A DNA stretch of 64,000 nt from Plantago major (GCA_026545765.1 CM048843.1:22875646-22939645); one strand, 5' to 3'. Positions 1 through 16,392 are shown, numbered from the stretch's first letter. The notes: generated by a model not told the origin, from the sequence alone. Program-made: numbers and translations.

Positions 1-327
1 TAGGACAGGACTAAATAGCTAAATTATTAGTACTAATTGATTAACTTATCAACACTTATATATTTGATTTGTCACACATAAATGCTGATCAAGAGGCGGA
101 GAAAAATCCAGCCCGATCGAGTGACCCCTGGGTCTACCTGGCCTACCTTCACCAGGGAAATCCTAAATAACTACTTAATATAAAAGAAAGTAAAAAATTA
201 AGAAGCTCTTATTGGATCGAAGATAGTAATTAAACCATTGTATCCATTCCACTTGAATTTATGTTTAATGGGTGCATTGATGTTACTCCTAGTATATAAA
301 TATTGTACATACCTTGTTAGGTTATAA
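1..327. other. Intergenic, nothing recognised
   Basis: AT-rich sequence with no coding signature, RNA gene or repeat end that I recognise. Confidence 0.5.
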
Positions 328-1284
328 TCAGTGACGTCTTTGAGATTTAGGTGGCCCTGTGCAAACTTTCAAATGAGGCCCCAAGTAATAAACTAATAAT
401 AATAATACAAAATACATAAACAGATGAACTTTAACCGAAGCAATAATATATTTTAAAAATCATTGAATACAAGTTGTTGAAATTATCTCACAATACAAAA
501 TTAAAAACAACTAAAAAATCACTTGAAAATTGCAATTCTTCTAGCGTTTTTTGAAGCAAAATCATCAACTAAAATTATATTAAAATTTAAACCACAAACA
601 GCGACTGCGTAGAAACAATTATAAAAGAAAAGAGACATGAATCAAGAAAATACCGAAAGCGAAATTGATCCCGTCGAAGTCGTCAAGTCGAATCGAAGTT
701 ACAACAACGGCCATCGAGACGCCTCACCATCTTGAGTGATGTCGAACTTCGCCCAAAAGCCCCAACCGAAAATCAATTTCGTGCCAAATACATCCTATTT
801 ATACAAAATCAAATGGTAAAATAGAGGAATTGATGGATAGATTAATGGAGATTGAGAAGAAAGAGGGATAGAGGAAGAAGACGGAGGAGCAACGGCCGGA
901 TTAGTTGCGCAGAAGATGAAGAGTCTGATGGCCAGAAGATTTTTGGCGTGAAGCCTGAATTGATGAATGGAGACAGATCACAATTTAGTTCTTTTTTTAT
1001 TTTTTATTTTAAGTTTAATTAATTGATGTTATGATGTACTACTACTCTATTAACCTATTAACCTAGGCCCTAAGAGCTAAAATGCACAATTAAACTTTTT
1101 GCAAGATCAGCCCTAATTATGTTTATTTTTTGTTTTATGTTTAATTATTATTTTTTTTATGTATAATTAATTTTTTTTAATTTCGAAAGCCTAGTATTGT
1201 ACTTTACCAGTATGAAACTGGAGGCCCCTAAAAATGTATGACCCTGTACGGTCGAACTTATCGCACATGCTAAAATACGCCACG
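328..1284. mobile_element. Degenerate non-autonomous hAT-like element
   Basis: The left end reads (T)CAGTGACGTCTTTGAG and the reverse complement of the right end reads CGTGGCGTATTTTAG, an imperfect terminal inverted repeat of the CAGTG type common in plant hAT elements. The flanks GGTTATAA (320-327) and GGTTATAC (1285-1292) match at 7 of 8 positions, as expected for an aged 8-bp hAT target duplication. Both subterminal regions carry a GAGGCCCC motif (around 373-381 and, inverted, around 1222-1229). No transposase coding is visible. The exact ends are uncertain by a base or two. Confidence 0.5.
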
Positions 1285-1484
1285 GGTTATACTGTACGTA
1301 ACTACTTGACATACATTTGGTTCATGTAATTAAGGAGCTACCCCGGCTTGTAACATAATTCCTCTTGTATATGTTGGCAACACTTAATATTTAATAACAT
1401 ATGAATTTTCAGGTGGTTTATTTCTGTATTCTGCTGCTGATTGTCGGTTGAGACGCGATCTGGGATTGGGGTGCATTTTGTTAC

Positions 1485-1804
1485 CAGGCCGGCCCGAAAA
1501 AACTGAGGCCCCATGCGAAAATTTTTAATTGGCTCAAAATAATAGTATATATGGAAAAACATAAAAGTTTTCATATATAATAATAGAATTAATTTCCTAA
1601 TAAACTCGTATACGAAATATATCACTTTAAAAATGTAACACTTAAAATTATTTTGAAGCAAAATTATCGATTAAATTCTTTATCTCATAATTTATTTTCA
1701 TACTTTTAACACCCTATTAGTATCAGGATATAAAAATTGGGGCCCAAAAAATTTCGGGCCCCCTGTGTGGATGAACATCCTGCATGGGCTCAGGGCCGGC
1801 CCTG
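1485..1804. mobile_element. hAT MITE, 320 bp, perfect 8-bp target duplication
   Basis: The left end is CAGGCCGGCCC and the right end, reverse-complemented, is CAGGGCCGGCCC, so the inverted repeats differ by one base. The element is flanked on both sides by TTTGTTAC (1477-1484 and 1805-1812), an exact 8-bp duplication diagnostic of hAT insertion. The interior has a second inverted GGGGCCC/GAGGCCCC pair and no coding sequence. It is non-autonomous and looks younger than the element at 328-1284. Confidence 0.85.
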
Positions 1805-1925
1805 TTTGTTACCGGAAGTTTTCGAGTCTGTATTACTGAACACCACTGGTGTTTAATTGTTTTACTATGGAATAAATTTTTGAATTCTCTAAAAAAATAA
1901 TAATAATTGTGTTCCAAAGAAACTA

Positions 1926-2175
1926 CTTCCTCCGTTTCTGTAAGAGTGAAACAATTTTAATTTGTACAATTTTTAAGAAAAATGTGTAGTCCCCCAAAAA
2001 AATGTGGTTAAGAATGAGTTTGAGATATTAATTGAGTGGAAAAGTACACGTGGGCCAAAAAATGTGTAGTTAAAAATTAATTATATTATGGAATAAATTC
2101 CATAAAAGAAATGTAACACTTTTAGTGAAACGCTCAAAACGAAAAATTGTTACACTTTTAATGAAATGGAGGGAG
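1926..2175. mobile_element. Stowaway-like MITE, 250 bp
   Basis: It starts CTTCCTCCGTTTC and its end reverse-complements to CTCCCTCCATTTC. It is flanked by TA on both sides (1924-1925 and 2176-2177). The inverted repeats extend roughly 30 bases with mismatches (AAGAGTGAAACAATTTT against AAAGTGTAACAATTTTT). Size, TA duplication and the CTCCCTCCGT end fit the Tc1/mariner-derived Stowaway group. Confidence 0.8.
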
Positions 2176-2177
2176 TA

Positions 2178-2756
2178 TCAACTTAAATGATTACTGAATA
2201 TAGTGTCAGAAAATAAGTAAGTAAACAAATTAGATTAATTAATAAACACAAAGTCTTGAAAGATACGTGTATTAGTGAGAGACATGAGAGACGGATTAAT
2301 GTTCTTAAATATATGTGTAATGTTTTAAACAATATCATTAATGTTTTATGTGTGAACATTTTATATCATTTTTTATGTACTGTATATCACCGATGTTCTT
2401 AAAAAAATCTGTAATGTTTTTTTAATATAATTGTAATGTTTGTCCGTCTTTTTTAGTCTTTCTATAACACCGTCTCTCTAAAGACTTTCTCAATAATAAA
2501 TAAATAAATAAAGGAAAAAAGAGAAGTGGGTGGAGGGGTATTTAATGGTGAAGTGTGTGGATAATGTACATTGAAGGGTCCTGGGTGGGGAGATGAGATG
2601 AGTGTGCAGGACGTACGGATAGGGGAATGGTGACCCGGGCAAGAAATAACCGGTCGGGCACCAATTCAAGTTGGAATTCAGACATTCATTCATTCTCCTA
2701 CCTCTTCATTACTTGTGCAATCGATCCACTCTACATGTATCATGTTTATGTGTACT
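2178..2756. other. Intergenic, no gene
   Basis: AT-rich sequence. The only open frame of note (2490-2693, minus) has no family signature, no splice context and biased composition; I treat it as chance. Confidence 0.45.
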
Positions 2757-3108
2757 GTATTCTACATTTCTTGTTTTGGGCAACCACAGCGTAACAATGC
2801 CTCACTCCTACCGTCGACATTTGTGTTGTTACTGATCATAACATAGTACTATTTGTGTTGTTGTGCATAACTTACCTGACAACGTTCACGTCTGCACTTA
2901 AATATCTTCTTTAATTTATAATTAATTTGCATGTATTCTAAATTTGTTGTTTTGGGCAACCACGACGCAACAATGCCTCACTCCTACAGTCGACAATTGT
3001 GTTGTTACCGATCATAACATATACTATGTGTGTTGTCGTGTATAACATACCTGACAGGGTTCGCATCTGCACTTTAATATTTTCTTTAATTTATCATATT
3101 TTGCATGT
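2757..3108. repeat. Tandem duplication, period 176 bp (two copies)
   Basis: Copies at about 2757-2932 and 2933-3108 align along their length, each with the landmarks TTTTGGGCAACCAC, CAATGCCTCACTCCTAC, GATCATAACATA and TTCTTTAATTTAT. They differ at roughly one site in eight, so the duplication is old. No coding function is apparent. Confidence 0.8.
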
Positions 3109-6758
<3,650 letters not shown>

Positions 6759-6961
6759 CTCCCTCCGTCGTCCCGGGTTCAACTTCCCGCAGATCGCAAG
6801 TCCGTGTACAAATTTTAAGAGACGAGTGAATAAAGTAGTTGATATGGTAATAAAATAGAAAACAGAGTGAATAAAGTATTAGATAGATTTTTCATTTAAA
6901 GAATGAGACGTTGAAATTGAGATCGACGTACAAAATGGAATAAATTGGGACAGAGGGACCG
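6759..6961. mobile_element. Stowaway-like MITE, about 203 bp
   Basis: It starts CTCCCTCCGTCGTCCCGGG and ends ...TTGGGACAGAGGGACC; TA flanks both sides (6757-6758, 6962-6963). Its inner sequence (TTCAACTTCCCGCA, TTTTAAGAGA, GTGAATAAAGTA) matches the elements at 26618-26847 and 42414-42656, so this is one family with three copies in the window. Confidence 0.75.
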
Positions 6962-9900
6962 TAATATGTGCATGTACATAAGACTAGTACATAAGTACGA
7001 CTTCAAATCTTGCTAGGACCAGATGAAATACGTATTACGATTAATCCTATGTGCCCTACGTGTATCCAAACAATTTTAAGATACTTAGTTGGCAAATAGA
7101 CTTTGTAACTTCTTGAATTTTTATGTATGAATATTCGGAAATAAAAATAAATGAATGAAGCAATATGTGAGATAAAATTATGATTTGTTACGTTTATAAT
7201 GAAACGTTTGCGTATTGATCAACAATCTCCAATTCTACCGTTTGAAGAACCCTAACTTCCAGATATCGCAATTGAACAATTGAATCAACAAATCAATGCA
7301 ATCAAACACGAGATTTACGTGCTTCGGGTCGCATCATCGGTCTACAGATCCACTAATCAACAAGAATTTAAAGATCACAAGTGGGGTTGGACAAGTTCAA
7401 GGTGAACAAAAACTCTCTCAATCTAACAGGAAACTGTATAATTGCGGTTACAAGAATGATGTTGATGATTATCTCAACTGCTAACAATGGCTACTTATAT
7501 CAGAGAAAGAAAACGAGAGAGAAATCAGAAGAAACAAGTTGCCTCTGTTTTCTAACGACATTTCCCGCTCCATAACCGTCGACTTGATCTGGACATCCAA
7601 CAAGCAAATGCAGTAGAATTCCATCCAGATAACTATTGAAAATAAGCTATCAATACACAACATGATTTTTTTATAAAACAAAATGATATATACTCTCCGG
7701 AAAATGGGAAAATTGGAGTCCCGTGCGGTCGGGCACCCCGCAAACTCTCACATCGGAAGTCTTCTCTTTCCAAGTCTTAAGTTAACTGGAACAATCACAA
7801 TTTATATGTTCAATTCCAAGTCCTAACTTAACTGGAACAATCATAATTTATATGTTGAGGTCGATCAAGACTGATAGACAACTACTAGACTAAGGTTTTA
7901 ACACCGATGTATGATAAAAAGAGTACACAACGAACACACATTTAATTCGTAAATGTAAAGTTTCCATCACGCTCTAGCTCATCCTGTAGACAAACGCACG
8001 CCCTCTGCTACTGAAAAGTCGCCTTCACTGTTGCTGATTCCATCAATTTTCATACCCAGCGGTTTTGGATTAAGAAGCATGGGAACACCTTGTTTATTTC
8101 CAACTAAATTTTGGACTTCCTTAGTTAGCTAAGTTTATTTTTAGGTAAATATTTTCAAGAACCTTTGCTAACTACTTAGGGCTTCACAATTTGTAAGACA
8201 TTGTGCACGTCATTTAGTTTTGTTGGATTTTAATGGACGAGTGAGCTTTCAATTCGTTCTATGTATTGGTCAATTGGGCTCAAAACATTGTAAACAAACA
8301 TTCCGTATAGCGTGTATATTAATGTTGTTGAAACGAATTGCAATTAATGTATTAAGTCACTAAAATCACCAAGTTGTGAAAGGCTGATTAATGTTTTATG
8401 CGTGTTTGAGCAATGCATGAGTTAAGTCATTCTTGACATAAGGACTTTTGGTCCTGTGTGCTAAGATTCGTGTTTAAAGAGTTAAGGAATCGAAAAGACA
8501 AGTGGAAAATTCAAAGTACATAAACTTTTGTTTCTGACGCGGTGTGGGGTGGGGATCTTACTGCGGTGAGCCCTGTAGCGTTCGAAAGGTCGCGTTTTTC
8601 CATTAGTTTCAGAATATTTTTTTGTCTTTTCATGAATACACCATCAAGTTGAATAATTGTCATCCTTTCAACTTGTGTTTATTGGATGAAGGGTTAACAG
8701 CTTTAATGAAAGAATATAACTCTTGGGAATGATCATGAATCAAGTATAAATATGTGGAGATGTTTTTCACGAAAACATGCAAAACAAGCCATACTTGCTT
8801 TGAAAATATCATTCCCTCTTGCTCTTTCTACATCTTGACACATTCAAATTACGGTTCGTCAAACTCGGCTATCGAAGTGCAATCTAGTCGTTTAAGAATG
8901 ATTTTATCATGGAAGAATGTTGCATAACACCCGTGTACACCATAGCGGGGCAATAAAATCTTAAGTAAAAATAGTCTCTAACTATCGACTCTTGTCGACA
9001 TTTGATGTTAATCATCTCTACTCATACCTTGCTTACTACCCGAGATTCCTTACAAATTTTTGTATATTAAATATTTAACGTATCTTACTTTCGATGTTAT
9101 ATTTCTTGAAATAAGTGAATTTTGATCAAATTCAAAGTATTTAACGAAATCAACACGGTTTAGACTTACAATTTGCATCACCAGTTATTTTATATTTTTA
9201 CTAGTTAGAGTTTCAGTGGTAGTATTTATATTGACAGGATGTTTTGTCTCCCCGTTAAAACCCGATTTTAATTGAGTTATCATTTCCATCCTGTTTGTTC
9301 GGCGGTTTTAATCGTGTTGAACAGTACCCATTTTTAATCACCAACTATTCATAATTCAATTAAATTTTATCTTTCTACCTAATATTTTTCTCTCACTTTA
9401 CTTTTTCATTTATTATAATAACCTTAAACCAATCAAATAACATTAAAACCAATCAGATAATCTTAAAAACTCACAAACATCACTTCACTCTTACACACCC
9501 TATATAACAACCATATAAAACCTATAAAATTTTAATTCCATCCCAAACACAATTTTTCAAAACCCAATTATAATTCGGTTAGTTTCCCAAAGAACCACTT
9601 ATTTTCTTGTTATTTCCATTGACAAGGTACGTTGATTAGTGTTACACCCTCTTCTGTATATTTTAATGACGAATATCCACGTGTGATGCTCCTGGTACCA
9701 TATTAGTAGATTTAAAGAGAGAAGTTGATGAATGAGGTGATTAATGATATGCAATGAAAATATCTGTGTCGCAATTACAACTTGTTCATCATGCGACTTT
9801 GACTGCTTTTCTTTGAGATGGCTATCTGGCTGGCTCACGCTTTCCAATCCCATGCATTTGTGCATGTTTTCATGTACTATGTGACCATATGCTATATCGT

Positions 9901-10215
9901 CAAGTAAACATCACCCATCACCAGCACTTTGTTAGCTGCTCGCCATAAGGTTATTCATCAACTCAAGAGTCTTGAGTGGCGTCAATCACATTAATATTTT
10001 CAAGCAATGTCATAGTCATAATTTTGTTGGGAATTTCAGTGATCGAAAACGAATCAGCTTTCGACTTATTTGATATATTGGTCATATGGGACCATTTAAG
10101 ATGACTTGAGAGCAATCCAAAAGTAGAATATGAAGAACTTACCTCCGGGATAATAGTCAAAACACCATAAGCTAGACAATATTATCTTAAGAAGATATAA
10201 TCGACTCTACTTAAT
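6962..10215. other. Intergenic; one short tandem duplication
   Basis: No gene recognised. At 7768-7856 a 43-base segment (TTCCAAGTCTTAAGTTAACT and onward) is repeated at a 46-base period with a few changes. A T- and C-rich stretch at about 9240-9590 may be a decayed MITE, but I could not find matching ends. Confidence 0.4.
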
Positions 10216-10229
10216 TTTAAAAACATAAA

Positions 10230-10395
10230 GAGGCATAAGGTGGTGCAGTGGTAATGGAGCTGGAGCGTGAAGGAGGAGGTGCATGGTTCGATCCCTGGTG
10301 GAGACATAAGGTGGTTAAGAATTAATGTGTGGTTGGTATAGAAATAGTATAGGAAATAGTTGTAATATTTGCCGTTTCAAAAAAAAAAAAAAAAA
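10230..10395 (+). mobile_element. tRNA-derived SINE with perfect 14-bp target duplication
   Basis: The 5' part carries an RNA polymerase III promoter: an A-box-like TGGTGCAGTGGTAATGG at about 10240-10256 and a B-box GGTTCGATCCC at about 10284-10294. A tRNA-unrelated body follows and the element ends in an A run of about 17. It is bounded by identical 14-mers TTTAAAAACATAAA at 10216-10229 and 10396-10409, the signature of LINE-mediated target-primed insertion. The perfect duplication and long A tail suggest a fairly recent insertion. It encodes no protein. Confidence 0.92.
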
Positions 10396-10409
10396 TTTAA
10401 AAACATAAA

Positions 10410-12174
10410 ATAGAGGATCAAGTAGGTTGGGTTTTCCCAATTCATAAAAGGCAGAGTGTTAGATGTGGATTGTTTGTGGGTTGATGCTAATCATAGTTTT
10501 CCCCATGTTACAAAAGAACATAATGAAATTGAGAGATATTTTCCAGATCAAAAGATATATAGGGATTGCTAGAACAAGTATAGAGGTTTCCTTTTGGGAG
10601 ATCTGCTTGGACTTGGTGCAGTTTGGCCACTTTCATGTAAATTATTTACCTACCAATAGGCCTATGGGAAAATAGGATAGAGATTACACCCTTATTATTT
10701 TCATTGCTTTTGTTTGGCATTATGGGCAAAAGTAATTCCACCCACCTTTAATCAATACCTACTCCAAAAATCATGTTTAGCCACAGTTTTTTACAAACAC
10801 AATTGCCTCTTACTATATTGCTTGCTTCAACTATAATGTCCCAATAGTTTTTCACAAAGATTCCTTCTCACTAGCGTACAAATGATGTATGGGTGAATGC
10901 TGATCTAAATAGTTACTAAAAGTTTTCTTGCACAGGTGGCATGATTAACCACTATAGTACCATCACAGTATAAAAGATTTATCTATGATAGAAATTGAGA
11001 ATTTACACATAAACGACTTGATACTTGTAACAATCTGATCGTCGACTCAACGCATGAGAATAAGCAATTGGATATTCACCGGATGTAACATAAAAACATG
11101 ATCGTTTGACCCTAGACAACCTATGTCCAAAAATAAACTGTAAAGAGTCATCTATTGAGCAAAACGACTAATTGTAGGTACACAAGTAAACCATCAAGTG
11201 TACAGTTCTGGGGGATCTAGGGGTGAAAATATACACTTGACGGCTCTATATATAATAAGTGTTGCTCTCGATTTAACATCCATTAGTTTGTTGTCAAAGT
11301 CGAACTAAAAAATGATCTAGAAGTCAAATGTGATGATTACATTTGTTCTGGAATGGAGGTACGTAGTTAGAAAATTTGGAAGCATATCCCCTACACTAAA
11401 GTCATTATCGTTTTATGGTAGAATAGAAACAAGTCTGATCTTTATCAGCTCAAACTACTTTTTGGGCCAAACGATAAGAATTCCCATCACAATCAAGTCA
11501 AAAGATACAACCACACAATAGAACAACATATCTACGGCTTCACAAAGTTGATCAAACATATATAGATGCATCTATTTACAAAGATAATTTCCAGCATGCT
11601 CTTCCTTTTTCACATTACTTTGTGCATCATTCATACTTCATCAAGAGGCTCTATATTCTTTAATCATCATAATCCGACTCATACCCGATTTATTCAACTA
11701 AACCAAACTTACACTCTGAAACTAAGCTAATCAACCAGACCATAATTTCTACTGTGAGTGAACCTACCAGCAACAAACTGACCAGTGATGTCCAATCTGC
11801 CAAAACAAGATCAATATAACAGCCCACATTTTAACATCACCACTGCAATGATCACATCGGTAACCACTAACGACTAAAATCAAGCTTGTACCGCACAAAC
11901 TAACTAAAGATGATAAATGTATCCCATCAGGCAAACAAAATGGACAAACACAAGAAACTGGAACCACCAGCAGTCACCATCATGCATGACCAGAAAGAGC
12001 AAGAATACCTGTAGGGACAAAGTATACTCATCAACCGATGAAACCTTCACGCAAGTTAACCATTTTTGACATCCACGTTCATGGGAGAGACAATGCACAC
12101 ACTGCAGTAGTTTCAGAGTATACCAAACGGGAAATGATGGGGTCACCATTACCTAATAAAGTCTCAATTGAAGA
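10410..12174. other. Intergenic, no gene recognised
   Basis: Several open frames of 60-80 codons overlap on both strands between 10463 and 12265. None shows a protein family, consistent splice sites or codon bias. Confidence 0.4.
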
Positions 12175-12698
12175 TGTGAAGCCGGTTAGCTTAATATTAA
12201 AGGTAGTAATGGAACATGGTGTACTGAAAACACTGATGACAAAAATAATGGATGTGTGGTGTTAGAGTGTGCTGAGGACACTTGGATATAACACTGAAGA
12301 CACAGGACAGTTAGAAGTCGGATCTAACTTGGTTTTCTTTTGCTTAGTGATCAAGAATTCGTTTCTTATTAGGAGTGAAATTCGAATCTTGTTAGGAAAA
12401 GGAATGTATGTTGATTTCTCAAGTATATATACACATGTAGGTACTAGAATAAATCGATGAGAACATAGAGAGAATACATTGAGATTTCTTGAGAGAAACA
12501 CAGTGAGAAATAGAGAACGGAGCTCGATATAGCTTGATAGGTTTGGTTGATTCCTTGTAAACTGCGTTTTGGTTCTTGGTTAATAGAAATCTTCGTTATC
12601 CCGTGGACGTAGACAATTGTCGAACTACGTTAATTCTTGCGTTTGTTTGTTGGTTGGTTTGGAGTTTATTGGATTGAATGGGGTTGATTTGATTAATA
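12175..12698 (+). repeat. Copia 5' LTR
   Basis: Direct repeat of 16393-16916, starting TGTGAAGC and ending TTGATTAATA. It contains TATATATAC at about 12424-12432, a plausible core promoter. Short inverted motifs of the form GTGT...ACAC recur in its first 130 bases. Confidence 0.92.
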
Positions 12699-12700
12699 AT

Positions 12701-12718
12701 TGGCGCCGTCTGTGGGAA
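12701..12718 (+). promoter_or_regulatory. Copia tRNA primer-binding site
   Basis: TGGCGCCGTCTGTGGGAA starts two bases after the LTR. The first nine bases are complementary to the 3' end of plant tRNA-Asp (from family knowledge); the rest matches less well, so the primer assignment is tentative. Confidence 0.7.
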
Positions 12719-12744
12719 GAGAATCAACCGGTATCTATTCATCA

Positions 12745-15700
12745 ATGGTGTCTCCAAAGTTCGACCTCAAACCGTTGGAAGGAAAGACATACTTTGGTCT
12801 GTGGAAGAGAAGGATGAAAGCTCTGTTAATGCAGCAGAGTGTGATCGATGCACTGACAGAGAAGTTTGATAAAACCATGTCTGATGCTGATAAAACGTCG
12901 ATAAAAAACAAGGCGTACAGTGCTTTGTTATTAGCTTTGGGAGATAATGCCCTTATTGAAATTGGTGATCTTTCATCGGCAAAAGCAATATGGGAGAAGC
13001 TAGAAGAATTGTACAACGACAAGTCTGATGCAAATAAAATCTATGCCAAGCAACGACTATTTGCATTCAGGATGGTTGAAGGAAAATCAATCATGAGTCA
13101 GTTGGATTTGTTCAAGAAGATGGTTGCACACCATGACAATCTGGAAACTGATGAGAAGAACATGATGAGGAGCCAAGATAAGGCAATTATCTTGTTGAAT
13201 TCACTCCCTAGGTCTCTTGTTCCATTCAAGGATGCTTTGGTGTATGGGAGGACAGAAGCATTGACAATGGAGGCTATTGAATCTGCATTAAGATCAAGGG
13301 AGCGGGATCAGGATGGTGTTCCACCAACACTCAATACTGGTGAAAGCCTTATGGTGAAACAATATCACAAGTTTCCACCAAAGAAGAAGCAATATCCAGA
13401 TCAAAGGAAAGCTCAGTATAACAAGGATGGCCCTGAAACAAGGAAGTGTTATTATTGCAAGAAGCAAGGACACTTGAAGAAGGATTGTATGAGTCTAAAG
13501 GCGCAGAAAGGCAAGGGTGTGGCGACAACACCGAATACTAATTATGGCACAGACATTACAAACCAATCAGAGGCTTATCATACTGCAGAAGCTCTTGTTA
13601 CTGAGGTACTTTCAGTCACTCAAACCAATCAATCAACTGAATGGGTTATGGATCCAGGCTGTTCATTTCATATGACACCTATTAGAGAATGGTTTTCAAC
13701 TTTTGAGCATAGAAACTGTGGATCAGTTGTTCTTGGTGATGATAGGCCATGCATAATAAAGGGCATGGGAACAATGAGAATTGAGATGTTTGATGGAGTG
13801 GTAAGGGATTTGCTTAATGTGAGATATGTACCACACTTGAAGAGAAACTTGATATCTTTAGGATTGATGGATACTAAGGGTTATATGTATTCAGGTGAGA
13901 ATGGTGTCCTTCAGGTCAAGATGGGTGATAAGGTGGTTATGCAGGCTCTTAAAAGGAGAGAATTGCATTATCTACAAGGTGAAACTGTAACTGGTGAAGT
14001 TTCCAGTGTACAGTGTTCTGAAAACACCCGACAGTGTTCTGACAACACCGTTCTATGGCATAGAAGACTAGCACATGTTGTAGAGAAAGGTCTTATGGAT
14101 TTATCTAAGAAGGGAATCTTAAGTGGAGACAAGATACATAAGATGGAACTTTGTGCGCTCTGTGTGTTAGGGAAGTCCAAGAAGAACAGTTATGGTGTTG
14201 GGAAACACACCACACATGACATACTTGAGTATGTGCATGCAGATTTATGGGGACCGGCGAGAACCACCACTAGGAATGGAGGTAGATATTTTCTGTCCAT
14301 CATTGATGATCTATCAAGGAAAGTGTGGGTGTTTGTATTGAAGTCCAAGGATGTGACTTTCGATGAAAATGTGATGCCATTATTGAGGAATACTGACAGT
14401 GTTGAGAGAACACTCAGTCAGGTGGAGCCTGTCGAAGATGGTGTATCAGGAACACTGAATATGGAGCAGACAGACACTGGTGTGGTGATAACACCAGTTT
14501 TCGCAGATCATGGTGTTTTGACAACACTGCATGCTGAATCTCAGGGAAATACTGACATACATGATCAGGTGGAGCTTGAATCGAATAATCAGGTGGAGAG
14601 GCATGTGATTAGAAGGACAGGGATAGAGCTCAATAATCCAGATGATGTTTTGGATTATCAACTCATCAGAGATAGAGAACCAAGAGTTAGAACCTCTACT
14701 GCAGATCCAGATATGGTGTATTTTGCACTGAATATTGTTGAGGATATTGATTGTTATGAGCCTGAGAACTATCAAAAAGCTATAAGTTGCTCAGAGAAGA
14801 ATAGTTGGTGCATTGCTATACAACAAGAACTCTTGTCACTTGAAAAAAATCATACATGGGATATTGTAGCTATACCTAAAGGAAAGAAGCTTGTCAGTTG
14901 TAAGTGGATCTTCAAGAAGAAACTTGGAGCTGATGGTGAGCAAAAGGTGAAATACAAAGCCAGACTAGTTGCTAGAGGTTTCACACAAAGAGAGGGTATT
15001 GACTACAATGAGATCTTTTCTCCAGTGGTGAAGCACAGCTCAATCAGGATCTTGATTGCTATGGTAGCTAAATTTAAGCTACACTTACATCAGATGGATG
15101 TTACTACTGCATTCTTGCATGGGAAGCTGGATGAAAAGATTTACATGAGGATACCTCAGGGTATTGAGGTAGATGACAAGGAGCACAAGGCTTGTTTATT
15201 GTTGAGATCACTATATGATCTTAAACAGAGTCCAAGGCAATGGTATAGAAGATTTGACAAGTTTATGTTGAGTCACAAGTTCAGGCGGTGTGACTACGAC
15301 ACCTGTGTTTACTTCTATGGTGAGAATGTCGAAGACATGATATATTTGCTTATTTATGTGGATGACATGCTTATAGCAAGCAAGCATATGAAAGGAATCA
15401 CTCATGTGAAGAATTTCTTGAAGTCAGAATTTGAGATGAAAGACTTGGGAATAGCTAAGAGGATACTGGGCATTGATATTATTCGTGGAAGTGATGGAAA
15501 GATCATTATGAATTAAAGTGCTTACTTGGAGAAGGTGTTAAGGAGATTTAACATGCACAAATCCAAGCATGCTGCAACACCTCTGGGGTCTCAGTTCAAG
15601 TTATCTAAGAAGTCTTGTCCTAATACTGATGAAGAGAAGAGGTGTATGGAGAACACACCGTATTCTAATGTTATAGGGTCGATTATGTATTCCATGGTAT

Positions 15701-16329
15701 GTTGTAGGCCGGATTTGGCTCATGCAATGAGCTCAGTAAGCAGGTATATGGATAATCCTGGCAAGGACCATTGGGAGGCAGTTAAGTGGCTGCTCAGGTG
15801 TATTGGTGGTTCGATTAGACTGGGATTGGTGTTTGAGCAACACCAGACGAGGAATGATGCACTGATTGGGTATGTCGACTCGGATTATGCTGCAAACTTG
15901 GATACAAGGAAGTCTTTAACTGGATATGTATTCACATTATTTGGTACAACAGTAAGTTGGAAGTCTACTCATCAACCTGTGGTTGCATTATCAACTACAG
16001 AGGCAGAATTTATGGCGGACGGAAGTCGTGAAAGAAGCTATTTGCTAAGGGAATTTCAGGCGATTCGGTTGCAAACACCGGTTACTATATTCTGTGATAG
16101 TCAAAGTGCAATTCATTTGTCAAAACATCAAGCTTACTATGACAGGTCCAAACACATTGATATAAAGTTTCACTTTGTCAGAGATGAAGTTGAGAAGGGT
16201 ACTATCAAGATTGAGAAGATCAACACATATGTTAATCCGGCGGATGGATTTACTAAGTCAATTTCTGTGATGAAGTTTGGATCGTGTCTAAGTTCTATCA
16301 AGTTGATGGAAGGAAGGGTTGTGTCCTAA
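12745..16329 (+). pseudogene. Copia gag-pol region (fossil)
   Basis: The first ATG after the primer site (12745) opens a long gag-pol frame. In order: a UBN2-type gag (about 12745-13400); the zinc knuckle CYYCKKQGHLKKDC (13447-13489); an aspartic protease region (about 13640-13900); a GAG-pre-integrase HH-CC segment with LWHRRLAH (about 14053-14190); integrase core sequence (about 14220-14360); a variable linker; reverse transcriptase (about 14830-15510) with YVDDML near 15355; and a C-terminal RNase H (about 15850-16300) with DSDYA and TEAEF. The frame is broken, so no functional polyprotein is expected. The lineage was not determined. Confidence 0.9.
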
Positions 16330-16392
16330 CTCTAGGGACATGAATGGTGTGGTATACTGTGGTTACATTAATATGAAGCTAAGATGGAGAAT

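Noticed and set aside
9240-9590. Possible MITE
   Set aside because: No matching ends or target duplication could be found.
10240-10310. Possible tRNA gene (A and B box)
   Set aside because: No cloverleaf closes, and the sequence continues into a SINE body with an A tail and target duplication.
12735-14775. Minus-strand open frames within the copia element
   Set aside because: Antisense to the gag-pol region, no family signature.
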